A stretch of DNA of 6,560 bases from the NCBI GenBank assembly GCA_013329575.1, contig DUJX01000157.1, forward strand, positions 1 through 6,560, in the 5' to 3' direction. Each line of letters begins with the position of its first letter. Within the stretch, counting starts at the first letter, position 1. The DNA is from Halobacteria archaeon (GTDB lineage: Archaea > Halobacteriota > Methanoliparia > Methanoliparales > Methanoliparaceae). Both the position numbers and the translations under genes were made by a program. The notes below the pieces were generated by a model. It ran no database searches. It was not told the DNA's origin and worked only from the letters and a program-made list of their open reading frames with translations. This document shows positions 1-6,560 of this stretch, in pieces.

Positions 1-41
1 ACTTACCTCCATAAAATCTTTTTGCTTTTTTCTATATAAAC
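1..41 (-). promoter_or_regulatory. Promoter and start region of a minus-strand gene beyond the left edge
   Basis: Read on the minus strand, a TATA-like box (TTTATATAG, plus positions 32-40) is followed about 25 bases later by ATGGAGGTAAGT, running to the window edge. Two readings are possible. The ATG at 12-10 may be a leaderless start (M-E-V-S...), since the expected transcript start falls almost exactly there. Alternatively, GGAGGT (plus 5-10) is a Shine-Dalgarno site for a start codon just outside the window. Either way a minus-strand gene is expected immediately to the left, in the same orientation as the radical SAM gene. The protein cannot be identified. The stretch from about 42 to 233 is AT-rich, with another TATA-like run near 131-147 and only tiny reading frames. 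Confidence 0.5.
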
Positions 42-233
42 TTTCTCTATTTTTATTCAAACAAGGTTTTTTAGTCGATAAAAATACACCATCCCCTTTT
101 TAACATCCCTCCATTAGAGATTCTTATTTTAAAATTTATAAATTTATCGTTATACGGTATGATTAATTGATTAGTTATAATATTTATTTATTTCCTATGA
201 CTTAACAATATCAAAACATATCCATCGATAATA

Positions 234-1214
234 CTAAGTTTTAAGGTGGCATGCCCATTTAGAAAGATTTAGATAGTCTATATTTGACAAAGTTAGTTTG
301 ACAAAATTAGATGCAGTCTCTGCACTTTTAATTAATCCTTTTTTTATCAATTCCATTCTTAAAGGATCGTTTAAATAATTATCGACCGGAATAGAACCGA
401 TTTTTCTTAGGCCTCCCATGGATATAAAAGGCAGTACAAACAGAAAACAATCGTATTTAGCCGATCTTTCTACTAACTCGATACTTTTTATAACATCATC
501 TTCTTTTTCTTCCGAAAATCCTGTTATCATCGTTCCGTATACTATCCTTTCATTATCGTTGAGTATTCCGATGGATTGTTCCACCAATTCCTGCCAATCA
601 TCCGCATCAAAAGGTTTTGGTTTTCCGGCCATATATTCTTTTATAATATTCGGAGAACCTGTCTCTATTCCAATCTCTATTAATTTTTTCTTTGTATCCG
701 TACCAAATTCATGCGAAACCTCTTCAATTAAATCTGGTGCCTGTAAAACGGATGAACTGGATAAAAAATCGGTTTTTAGATCTATATCATTTTTGAATTC
801 TTCTATTTTTTTGATAGAATGTAGTAGATCTAATATCTTGGCCATATCTGGTTTTAATCCTTTACTTCCGTATCTTAAAAAATCTTCCGAATGCAAATCT
901 ATATGTCTTGCCCCGTTCTTTAGGTTAAGCCTGATTTCTTCCAAGATTAACTCCTTTGGCAGGGTTCTAAATTTTAGTAGATTAGGCATGCAAAACTTGC
1001 AATTTCTGCCACAACCTCGTGTAATCTCTACGATCCCGCCTCTCGATGGAGTGTAGATTGCAGGTATTTCATCGACGTCTGGTGTATCCCCAAATAGATG
1101 TTTGGGTAATTCCTTGCTCTCTATTGCATCTTTGAACAGTTTAGGCACAACTTTCTCTCCTTCGCCCTCTAATATACAATCTATACCAAGTTTTTCCTGC
1201 ATATCCAGATCCAC
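234..1214 (-). CDS. B12-binding/radical SAM protein, C-terminal part (radical SAM domain) after an in-frame TGA
   Basis: This part carries the catalytic radical SAM domain. The cluster motif is C-G-R-N-C-K-F-C (CxxxCxxC), at residues 68, 72 and 75 counted from the GTG at 1214, preceded by the typical VEITRGC strand. Such cysteines bind the 4Fe-4S cluster that cleaves S-adenosylmethionine. Before it lie GIDCILEGEGE and EIPAIYTPSRGG, the usual link between a B12-binding domain and a radical SAM barrel; after it come the conserved-looking GARHIDLHSEDFLRYG and, further on, EIGIETGS. It is in the same frame as the N-terminal part at 1233-1697, separated only by one TGA and six sense codons, so the two were almost certainly one gene of about 487 codons. 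It resembles the archaeal MJ_0865-type B12-binding/radical SAM family (recalled, not searched); its substrate is unknown. It ends at TAG (236-234). If translated separately, the GTG at 1214 has only a weak GGGAG site 11 bases upstream. Confidence 0.82.
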   Translation of the reverse strand: MDLDMQEKLGIDCILEGEGEKVVPKLFKDAIESKELPKHLFGDTPDVDEIPAIYTPSRGGIVEITRGCGRNCKFCMPNLLKFRTLPKELILEEIRLNLKNGARHIDLHSEDFLRYGSKGLKPDMAKILDLLHSIKKIEEFKNDIDLKTDFLSSSSVLQAPDLIEEVSHEFGTDTKKKLIEIGIETGSPNIIKEYMAGKPKPFDADDWQELVEQSIGILNDNERIVYGTMITGFSEEKEDDVIKSIELVERSAKYDCFLFVLPFISMGGLRKIGSIPVDNYLNDPLRMELIKKGLIKSAETASNFVKLTLSNIDYLNLSKWACHLKT

Positions 1215-1232
1215 TATCTGCCAAGCTCCCTG

Positions 1233-1235
1233 TCA
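1233..1235 (-). other. Single in-frame TGA interrupting the radical SAM gene
   Basis: The codons run AAA GTA ATT TTG GGA TGA CAG GGA GCT TGG CAG. B12-binding/radical SAM proteins of this type normally have a G-G-P-G-A-W-Q-like turn here, so G-TGA-Q-G-A-W-Q places TGA at the second glycine. One base change from GGA explains it. No frameshift is involved, since both sides share a frame, and no other stop occurs across the remaining codons. Possible causes are a sequencing or assembly error, a recent nonsense mutation, or programmed readthrough. Confidence 0.85.
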
Positions 1236-1697
1236 TCCCAAAATTACTTTAGGATTATATTTTTTCAGTAATGGGTTATTTATAAGTTCTATAAACTTTT
1301 TACTCATATAAGATGGCTTTTCAGAAGGATATCCTACCATCTTTGCGGCTAATTTGACAATCCCTGCACCATAACAAACTCCAAGCGGATCTAAGCATCC
1401 TATCCCGATAACCTTTGTATCTTCTCCTATTACCTTATTTAACTTACGAGGATCTGCTATTACGATATCATCCTTTTTAAAACCGCTCTCTAACAAAGAT
1501 GCCTCTACTTTGCATAACCCGTATTGAGCAATAAGCATCCTTCCGTTATCATCGCTTTTAGTAGGGAATATCCTCCCAGCTAACCATTCGGGCATATAAT
1601 TGTAAGGTAGTGCGGACATAAACCCAAAGACCGAAGAATTGTTATAATCGCTCATTAAAGCAACATCTGCAGTTAAGACCATAGACGTCCCTTTCAA
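1233..1697 (-). CDS. B12-binding/radical SAM protein, N-terminal part (B12-binding-like domain), ends at in-frame TGA
   Basis: This is the N-terminal domain of the radical SAM protein whose catalytic half lies at 234-1214. It begins MVLTADVALMSDYN, continues with short strand-helix segments (DDIVIADP, TKVIGIGCLDPLGVCYG) and reaches NPKVILG just before the TGA at 1235-1233. That arrangement suits a Rossmann-like cobalamin-binding domain, although the classic DxHxxG cobalamin-ligand motif is not visible. I chose the TTG at 1697 because GAGGT (minus strand, plus 1706-1710) lies 8 bases upstream. The ATG at 1682, five codons in, is an alternative that fits the MVLTAD start better. A further in-frame TTG at 1718 is unlikely because the expected transcript start is near 1711. 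Alone, this 154-residue piece would lack the catalytic centre. Confidence 0.72.
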   Translation of the reverse strand: MKGTSMVLTADVALMSDYNNSSVFGFMSALPYNYMPEWLAGRIFPTKSDDNGRMLIAQYGLCKVEASLLESGFKKDDIVIADPRKLNKVIGEDTKVIGIGCLDPLGVCYGAGIVKLAAKMVGYPSEKPSYMSKKFIELINNPLLKKYNPKVILG

Positions 1698-1702
1698 TTT
1701 AA

Positions 1703-1742
1703 AAGACCTCTTTTGCAATTTTTTAATTACTTTTTAAATATA
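1703..1742 (-). promoter_or_regulatory. Promoter and Shine-Dalgarno site of the radical SAM gene
   Basis: On the minus strand a TATA-like box, TATATTTAAA (plus 1733-1742), lies about 26 bases before a predicted transcript start near 1711. The Shine-Dalgarno-like GAGGT (plus 1706-1710) follows at once, 8 bases before the TTG at 1697. This leaves a very short leader and argues against translation from the in-frame TTG at 1718. The box faces away from the copper ATPase promoter in the same intergenic region. Confidence 0.5.
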
Positions 1743-1787
1743 ATAAAAATAATATCTCGATTTGCTAAATTAATGGTTCAATTTATA

Positions 1788-1811
1788 TAATCAATGATTA
1801 ATTTAAATTAA
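1788..1811. repeat. Overlapping AT palindromes upstream of the copper ATPase promoter
   Basis: TAATCA-A-TGATTA (1788-1800) has perfect 6-base arms around one central base. It overlaps TTAATTTAAATTAA (1798-1811), a perfect 14-base palindrome. Both end a few bases before the ATPase TATA box, a position where an archaeal regulator could block or recruit the transcription machinery. Short palindromes arise easily in AT-rich DNA, so an operator role is only a suggestion. Confidence 0.35.
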
Positions 1812-1816
1812 AAGGG

Positions 1817-1826
1817 ATTTAAATAT
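1817..1826 (+). promoter_or_regulatory. TATA box of the copper ATPase-cyclase operon
   Basis: ATTTAAATAT lies 38 bases before the ATG at 1864. A transcript starting about 25 bases downstream of its centre would begin near 1846-1848, giving a leader of 15-20 bases. The purine-rich AAAGGG just before it (1811-1816) could act as a TFB recognition element, though the match is loose. A weak Shine-Dalgarno-like AGGCGAG (1854-1860) lies just ahead of the start codon. Confidence 0.5.
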
Positions 1827-1863
1827 CTCTTTATCACGAAAAGATAAAAATGTAGGCGAGATT

Positions 1864-4098
1864 ATGAGTGCCGAACGATATGAGAGGGCTATATTAAAGA
1901 TAGGCGGAATGATGTGTGCTACATGCGTATCCGTCGTCGGGAATGCTTTAAAAAATTTGGATGGTGTGATCGATGTAAATGTCAATTTAAATGCAGAAAA
2001 AGCGTATGTAACTTACGATCCAAATATTGTCTCCATATCCGATATGAAAAGAGCTATAGAAGATGCAGGTTATCAATATTTTGGGTTAGAAGGAGAAAAA
2101 GGCGAATTAGAAGAGATAGAACGTATCAAAGATATTAAAAATAAATTTTATCGTATCATTGTCGGTTTTGCTTTTGGTATCCCTTTAATGGTATTGATGC
2201 TTCTCTCTCTCCACATAAATCCTCTTATTCTCCTCTCTATAACGATAATACCTTTTATATATGTCAGTTATCCCATCTTTACTGCCGGATATCGGTCTTT
2301 AAGAAATAAAACGTTGAGTATGGATGTAATGTATTCTATGGGGATAGGAGTATCCTTTCTCTCAAGCCTGTTTGGAACGTTTGGCATATTATCCACAGAT
2401 TTTATATTTTATGATACAGCCCTTCTGCTGGCATCTTTTCTGACATTAGGAAGGTATCTTGAGGCAAGAGCAAAAGGAAGAACTTCCGAATCTATTAAGA
2501 AACTAATCGGACTGCAGCCAAGAACAGCGACTGTTTTAAAAGATAATGAAGAGGTTCAATTACCTATAGAAGACGTTAAGAAAGAGGATATAATTTTGGT
2601 CAGACCGGGAGAGAAGATACCGGTCGATGGGCTGGTCTTAAATGGAGAAAGTTATGTGGATGAGTCTATGATAAGCGGGGAACCTATACCTGTTTTTAAG
2701 AGAAAAAATGATCTTGTCATAGGCGGGACGATCAACAAAAATGGAGTTTTAAGGATAAAAGCTCAAAAGATCGGTAAAGATACCGTATTAGCCCAGATAA
2801 TAAATCTTGTTGAGGAAGCACAGGGGTCAAAACCATCCATACAAAAAATAGCAGATTTAGCCGTCGGATACTTTATTCCTGCCGTACTGACGATAGCGTT
2901 ACTCTCTTTTATAGTCTGGTATCTACTGATGGACGAATCGTTTCTCTTTGCTTTGACGACTTTTATATCGGTATTGGTCGTTGCTTGTCCGTGTGCGTTA
3001 GGATTGGCTACTCCAACTGCAACGAGTGTAGGGCTCGGTAAAGGTGCCGAGCTTGGTATCTTGATAAGAGATAGTGATGTCTTGGAAAAATTTGGGAAGC
3101 TTACCACCGTCGTCTTTGATAAGACCGGAACACTGACAAAGGGAAGACCGGAAGTTACGGATATTATAACCGAGAATATAGATGAGGAAGAATTTTTAAA
3201 ATTTGTAGGCGGTTTAGAAAAGAATTCTCAACATCCAATATCTGAAGCGATCATGAATAGAGTTAAAGAGACGTATGATCATAGCCAATTTAACACAATA
3301 GAGGGAAAAGGGATAGAAGGAGTGATAAACGATAAAAAAGTAGTAATAGGAAACGAGACGCTCTTTACAGATAAAAAAATCTCTTTTGAGCATTTTAAAG
3401 ATGTTGCAAACAGGTTAGAGAAGGAAGGAAAGACTGTAATGTTGGTATCCATAGATAATGAAATAAAAGGGGTTATAGCCGTATCGGATACGTTAAGAGA
3501 CGATGCTAAGATAACGGTTAAAAATCTGCACGATATGGGATTTAAAGTTTATATAATCACTGGAGATAACAGAATAACCGCAGAAGCAATCGCTAAAGAG
3601 CTAAATATAGATAACAACAACGTATTTGCAGAAGTCCTGCCCAACGAAAAATCGGATAAGATAAAAGAGTTACAGGAGATGGGTGAGGTTGTAGCATTTG
3701 TAGGCGATGGAATAAACGATGCTCCTGCATTAGCAGAGGCTGATATAGGTATAGCAATAGGTGGTGGGACGGATATTGCGATAGAGAGCGGCGATATCGT
3801 TTTGGTAAATAATAGGCTACTAGACGTCGTCTCGGCGATCCAGCTCGGCAAAAAAGTTATGTCTCGAATAAAACAGAATATGTTCTGGGCATTTGCGTAT
3901 AATACCGCGTTGATACCGCTTGCTGCAGGTCTTTTTTATCCTTATACAATCTCGCCAGCGATTGGTGCTTTTGCAATGGCATTAAGTTCTATAACTGTTA
4001 TATCACTCTCTTTAATGCTGAAGCGGTTTAAACCAACGGTTAATTTGTATGATAATATAGAGAAATCTAAATTTAATATATCCGAGGTTGGATCTTGA
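1864..4098 (+). CDS. copA: Copper-exporting P1B-type ATPase (CopA)
   Basis: This 744-residue membrane pump is expected to couple ATP hydrolysis to Cu(I) export from the cytoplasm. Domains in order: one heavy-metal-associated domain (residues ~8-72) with GGMMCATC, metal cysteines C18 and C21; paired transmembrane helices (~97-200); the actuator loop with SGEP (271-274); a further membrane pair containing the CPC metal site (C375-P-C377); the phosphorylation motif DKTGTLT with D419; the heavy-metal-ATPase HP pair (H457-P458); GDGINDAP (614-621); and two final helices. Y679-N680 and M705-x-x-S708-S709 in those last helices are the Cu(I)-type (P1B-1) signature, arguing against zinc, cadmium or silver-only pumps. 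Length and motif order are normal and nothing looks broken. A cytosolic tail of about 24 residues ends at a TGA overlapped by the next gene's start. Copper-dependent regulation is likely, but no regulator gene is present in the window. Confidence 0.96.
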   Translation: MSAERYERAILKIGGMMCATCVSVVGNALKNLDGVIDVNVNLNAEKAYVTYDPNIVSISDMKRAIEDAGYQYFGLEGEKGELEEIERIKDIKNKFYRIIVGFAFGIPLMVLMLLSLHINPLILLSITIIPFIYVSYPIFTAGYRSLRNKTLSMDVMYSMGIGVSFLSSLFGTFGILSTDFIFYDTALLLASFLTLGRYLEARAKGRTSESIKKLIGLQPRTATVLKDNEEVQLPIEDVKKEDIILVRPGEKIPVDGLVLNGESYVDESMISGEPIPVFKRKNDLVIGGTINKNGVLRIKAQKIGKDTVLAQIINLVEEAQGSKPSIQKIADLAVGYFIPAVLTIALLSFIVWYLLMDESFLFALTTFISVLVVACPCALGLATPTATSVGLGKGAELGILIRDSDVLEKFGKLTTVVFDKTGTLTKGRPEVTDIITENIDEEEFLKFVGGLEKNSQHPISEAIMNRVKETYDHSQFNTIEGKGIEGVINDKKVVIGNETLFTDKKISFEHFKDVANRLEKEGKTVMLVSIDNEIKGVIAVSDTLRDDAKITVKNLHDMGFKVYIITGDNRITAEAIAKELNIDNNNVFAEVLPNEKSDKIKELQEMGEVVAFVGDGINDAPALAEADIGIAIGGGTDIAIESGDIVLVNNRLLDVVSAIQLGKKVMSRIKQNMFWAFAYNTALIPLAAGLFYPYTISPAIGAFAMALSSITVISLSLMLKRFKPTVNLYDNIEKSKFNISEVGS
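4084..4098 (+). promoter_or_regulatory. Internal Shine-Dalgarno site and TTGA start/stop overlap
   Basis: GAGGT (4084-4088) lies inside the last ATPase codons, 6 bases before TTG (4095-4097), which shares bases with the ATPase stop TGA (4096-4098). This TTGA overlap with a well-placed site decides the cyclase start and indicates translational coupling from one mRNA. Confidence 0.75.
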
Positions 4099-4916
4099 TA
4101 TTAAAAAAAGATGAAAACGATCCTGTTCATATCTATCCGTATCTATCCCTTTTAAAATCGGTCAAAGAGAATAACAAGATAGTAGACCTGACGTATGATT
4201 TTGAGAGCAACACGGTTTATTGGCCTACGGATAAACCATTTGTCTTAGGAAAGGACGATGGGACGTGGCTGGAGACAGACAAAGGATACTGGTACGCATC
4301 AAACTCGTATGGGCCGACCAGCGAGCACGTAGGAACGCATATCGATGCTCCAATCCATTTTATAAAGGACGGTAAGACCATCGAAGAGATACCGATCGAT
4401 CATCTTATCTGCAATGCAATCGTGGTGGACCTAACCGAAAAATGCGCAGACGATAAGGATTATTCTTTGACCGTAGATGATCTGATAGAATGGGAAGAAG
4501 AGTACGGTAGGATGCCCGATGATGCTTGGTTGATCGTAAACACCGGCTGGAGCAAGTATTGGCCCGATAAAAAGATGTATCTCGGAACGAGTTTAAACGA
4601 TAACAATGATGATAAAGAAAAGAACGAAGACCGCCTTTTTGATCTTCATTTCCCGGGAGTTTCGGTAGATGCCTGTATTTTTTTAATAAAAGAGAAGAAT
4701 ATCTGTGGTATAGCCATCGACACGCCGAGCCTGGATTATGGAGGATCGGACGATTTTATAGCGCATAGAGTCTGGCTAGGTGCTGGCAGATTGATCATCG
4801 AGAATATTGCAAACGTTTATAGGCTTCCTCCGATAGGACCAGTAATCTGTATAGCACCGATGAAGATAAAAGGCGGTACCGGTGCACCCACCCGAATATT
4901 TGCCATACTACCGTAA
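4095..4916 (+). CDS. Cyclase-family metal hydrolase, kynurenine formamidase-like
   Basis: This 273-residue protein belongs to the cyclase / kynurenine formamidase (KynB-like) family, cytoplasmic enzymes that use bound divalent metal to hydrolyse amide or lactam-type bonds. The metal-binding stretch [13 protein letters not shown] is complete (H78, H82, D84, H88). Later family hallmarks are HFPGVS (185-190), the IDTPSLDYG segment (208-216) and H224 followed by E236 in IIENIAN. The true substrate is not shown: N-formylkynurenine is only the best-known one for the family, and no other tryptophan-catabolism gene is visible. Residues ~164-182 ([19 protein letters not shown]) are hydrophilic and rich in Asn, Asp and Glu, and look like a surface insertion before HFPG. 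The TTG start is supported by GAGGT 6 bases upstream and by its overlap with the ATPase stop codon. The pairing with a copper pump is odd for this family. Confidence 0.88.
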   Translation: MILKKDENDPVHIYPYLSLLKSVKENNKIVDLTYDFESNTVYWPTDKPFVLGKDDGTWLETDKGYWYASNSYGPTSEHVGTHIDAPIHFIKDGKTIEEIPIDHLICNAIVVDLTEKCADDKDYSLTVDDLIEWEEEYGRMPDDAWLIVNTGWSKYWPDKKMYLGTSLNDNNDDKEKNEDRLFDLHFPGVSVDACIFLIKEKNICGIAIDTPSLDYGGSDDFIAHRVWLGAGRLIIENIANVYRLPPIGPVICIAPMKIKGGTGAPTRIFAILP

Positions 4917-4931
4917 TGATAAATAATATTA

Positions 4932-4983
4932 TGTACAAGTAGTTTGTATAGAGATTATACTAAACGATTAAATGATTTTTTTT
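4932..4983 (+). terminator. Probable T-rich terminator after the copA-cyclase operon
   Basis: A run of eight T (4976-4983) lies 60 bases after the cyclase stop, as expected for archaeal termination at T-tracts. Upstream, TGTACAA-GTAGT-TTGTATA (4932-4950) can form a weak 7-pair hairpin including one G-T pair. The hairpin is 25 bases from the T run, so this is not a classic bacterial-style terminator, and the T-tract is probably the working part. Confidence 0.45.
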
Positions 4984-5178
4984 ATGGCAACAGCGACGAG
5001 ATTTTAGGCAATCTTTATAATCCGCTATGCTTTTTTGTTGTCTTCTATAAAGTTAAAAGACCGTAGAATAATACGTTAAGCATCGTACCTGGATCGACTC
5101 TTCCATCGATAAAAATCTATAAATTGTCCAAAAATTACCTAAACCAGAGCCTGAATGAGAAAAGTTATGAAAAACAAT
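4984..5178. other. Non-coding stretch between the operon terminator and the CoA-transferase promoter
   Basis: Only very short reading frames occur here on either strand, none with a credible ribosome binding site. A TATA-like CTATAAAT (5118-5125, plus strand) could serve the downstream gene with a leader of about 65 bases. I found no tRNA, no convincing C/D-box RNA and no recognisable gene remnant. Confidence 0.45.
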
Positions 5179-5206
5179 AAAAATTTAAATTTTTGCAAAG
5201 AAGGTT
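5179..5206 (+). promoter_or_regulatory. TATA-like palindrome and Shine-Dalgarno site of the CoA-transferase gene
   Basis: AAAAATTTAAATTTTT (5179-5194) is a perfect 16-base palindrome with a TTTAAAT core suitable as a TATA box. AAGGT (5201-5205) lies 7 bases before the ATG at 5213 and is a credible Shine-Dalgarno site. If this TATA box is used, the transcript would start almost at the ATG and leave out the Shine-Dalgarno site. The CTATAAAT at 5118-5125 may therefore be the true promoter, with the palindrome playing another role. Confidence 0.4.
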
Positions 5207-5212
5207 AATAAA

Positions 5213-6560
5213 ATGCAGAAAAAAACAAAATTTAAAAGTATAGATGAGGCTACTGATATAATTGTGAAGAATACGCGTCCTGGGGACAGGATTTTTATAG
5301 GCAGCGGTGCAGGACAACCACAGTTACTGTTTAAGAGTTTGATGGAACGTGCAAAATGGTTGTCCGATACAGAATTCCTGAATACCCTCGCGCTCGGTAT
5401 GGAAACATTCATGGGCGATGAGTTTACAAAGATCGTCCGTCATAACTCTTTTTTTATCGCTCCAAATCTAAGACAGGCCGTTGCCGAAGGAAGGGCAGAG
5501 TACACGCCTGTATCTTTATCTCAGGTTCCGGAATTGTTCAAAAGCGGGAAGTTACCGATAGATTTAGCCCTTATACAGGTATCTCCTCCTGACGCGCATG
5601 GTTATTGCAGTTATGGAGTATCCGTCGATGTTACAAAAGCCGCCACAGAGTGCGCAAAGAAGGTTATAGCAGAGGTAAACCCACAGATGCCTCGAACGCT
5701 GGGTGATACGTTCATCCATATGGACGATATAGATGTCTTGGTTGAGAACGATACTCCCATCCTCGAATACAAATCTCCCGAACCGGATGACGTATCAAGA
5801 ACGATAGGAAGATATGCTTCTCAGTTGATTGAAAACGGATCTACCATTCAGGTAGGTCTAGGTGTTACACCCAAAACAGCCATTCCTTTTTTAGAAGATA
5901 GAAAAGATTTGGGCATTCATACAGAGATGTTCACCGATGATCTGATAGATTCGGTAGAGGCCGGTATCATCACCAATGATAAAAAGACCATCCATAAAGG
6001 CAAGATTATCGCATCATACTGTATGGGAACGAGACGGCTGTATGATTTTGTGGATGATAACCCATTATTCGAGTTTCACCCTATAGATTATACAAATAAT
6101 CCGATGGTTATAGCTCAAAACGATAAGATGGTCTCTATAAATTCTGCATTTGAGGTTGATTTGACCGGACAAGCGTGCTCGGATTCTCTCGGGTATAAGA
6201 TCTATTCCGGATTGGGTGGGCATGCAGATTTCTGCAGAGGTGCGTCTCTTTCAAAAGACGGAAAATCTATAATTGTTCTACCTTCAACGGCATTAAACGG
6301 CACTGTTTCGAGGATCGTACCGCATTTACAAGAGGGGTCTGGTGTCACTGCCACGAGAGGCGATGTTCACTATGTGATAACAGAATGGGGAATAGCCTAT
6401 CTTAGGGGAAAGAGCATAAGAGAGCGGGCAATGTCTCTAATAAGCATAGCAGATCCTAAGTTTAGAAGACAGCTTTATGAGGATGCAAAAAAACATCTGA
6501 TCATATCACAAGATCAAAAGTATCCCATGTATGAGGTTTATGATCAGAGAAAATATGAGA
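5213..6560 (+). CDS. Acetyl-CoA hydrolase / 4-hydroxybutyrate CoA-transferase family protein, 3' end beyond the window
   Basis: The 449 visible residues match the acetyl-CoA hydrolase/transferase family, cytoplasmic enzymes that move CoA between acyl groups or hydrolyse acyl-CoA through a glutamyl-CoA intermediate. Landmarks: IFIGSGAGQP near the N-terminus (27-36); SPPDAHGYCSYGVSVD (124-139); GIHTEMFTDDLIDSVE (234-249), whose E238 is the expected catalytic glutamate and matches the number I recall for the Clostridium aminobutyricum enzyme; SGLGGHADFCRGA (332-344); and ITEWGIAYLRGKSIRERA (389-406). Substrate preference (acetate, 4-hydroxybutyrate, other short acids) cannot be read from this. 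The ATG follows AAGGT by 7 bases, and an in-frame stop at 5186-5188 rules out an earlier start. The frame is still open at residue 449, beyond the roughly 430-440 residues of simple family members, so a C-terminal extension is possible. Confidence 0.92.
   Translation, partial: MQKKTKFKSIDEATDIIVKNTRPGDRIFIGSGAGQPQLLFKSLMERAKWLSDTEFLNTLALGMETFMGDEFTKIVRHNSFFIAPNLRQAVAEGRAEYTPVSLSQVPELFKSGKLPIDLALIQVSPPDAHGYCSYGVSVDVTKAATECAKKVIAEVNPQMPRTLGDTFIHMDDIDVLVENDTPILEYKSPEPDDVSRTIGRYASQLIENGSTIQVGLGVTPKTAIPFLEDRKDLGIHTEMFTDDLIDSVEAGIITNDKKTIHKGKIIASYCMGTRRLYDFVDDNPLFEFHPIDYTNNPMVIAQNDKMVSINSAFEVDLTGQACSDSLGYKIYSGLGGHADFCRGASLSKDGKSIIVLPSTALNGTVSRIVPHLQEGSGVTATRGDVHYVITEWGIAYLRGKSIRERAMSLISIADPKFRRQLYEDAKKHLIISQDQKYPMYEVYDQRKYE

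Noticed and set aside
234..236. TAG at the end of the radical SAM gene as a pyrrolysine codon
   Set aside because: Readthrough would add only a short tail before the next stop, and the protein already has a complete-looking C-terminus.
418..1056. Long plus-strand open frame of 212 codons
   Set aside because: It lies antisense to the radical SAM gene, is very serine-rich with no recognisable domain, and has no ribosome binding site; it is a mirror of the real coding strand.
1233..1235. Genetic code change with TGA read as glycine or tryptophan throughout the genome
   Set aside because: The copA gene ends at TGA with a normally placed overlapping start for the next gene, and tryptophan is encoded by TGG throughout. 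One codon cannot support a code change.
2763..3107. Minus-strand open frame inside copA
   Set aside because: It is antisense to the conserved CPC and DKTGT region of the ATPase and has no supporting start signals.
4971..5008. Small plus-strand frame beginning ATGATTTTTTTTATGGC
   Set aside because: Only 11 codons, no ribosome binding site, and it runs through the probable terminator T-tract.
5150..5172. Possible C/D-box guide RNA (CTGA followed by GTTATGA)
   Set aside because: No matching upstream C box or downstream D box at the required spacing, and GTTATGA departs from the consensus.
5185..5412. Minus-strand open frame of 75 codons
   Set aside because: It overlaps the promoter and N-terminus of the clearly recognisable CoA-transferase on the other strand.

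Overview
The window is AT-rich and most likely archaeal. TATA-like boxes lie roughly 20-30 bases before predicted transcript starts, Shine-Dalgarno sites resemble GAGGT, and at least one TTG start is well supported. The left-hand gene also resembles an archaeal type of B12-binding/radical SAM protein. I cannot fix the lineage; a Thermoplasmatota-like or methanogen-related archaeon would fit, but that is a guess.

Layout: (1) Positions 1-233 are non-coding. The first ~40 bases hold what looks like the promoter and start region of a minus-strand gene lying mostly beyond the left edge. (2) Positions 234-1697, minus strand, hold one B12-binding/radical SAM reading frame of about 487 codons, interrupted by a single in-frame TGA at 1233-1235 where relatives are expected to have glycine. 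(3) Positions 1698-1863 are a divergent promoter region with short AT palindromes. (4) Positions 1864-4098, plus strand, encode a complete copper-exporting P1B-type ATPase (CopA). (5) Positions 4095-4916 encode a cyclase-family (kynurenine formamidase-like) metal hydrolase. It starts at a TTG that overlaps the ATPase stop codon and has its own GAGGT site. (6) Positions 4917-5212 are non-coding, with a probable T-rich terminator and a TATA-like palindrome. (7) From 5213 to the right edge runs an acetyl-CoA hydrolase / 4-hydroxybutyrate CoA-transferase family gene, open at its 3' end.

The ATPase and cyclase clearly form one translationally coupled unit. The CoA-transferase appears to have its own promoter. 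No pathway connects all the genes: copper export, an amide-hydrolase-like enzyme, an acyl-CoA enzyme and an uncharacterised radical SAM protein sit side by side. I found no CRISPR array, insertion sequence, tRNA, rRNA or defence system. The most unusual observation is the lone in-frame TGA in an otherwise intact radical SAM gene.
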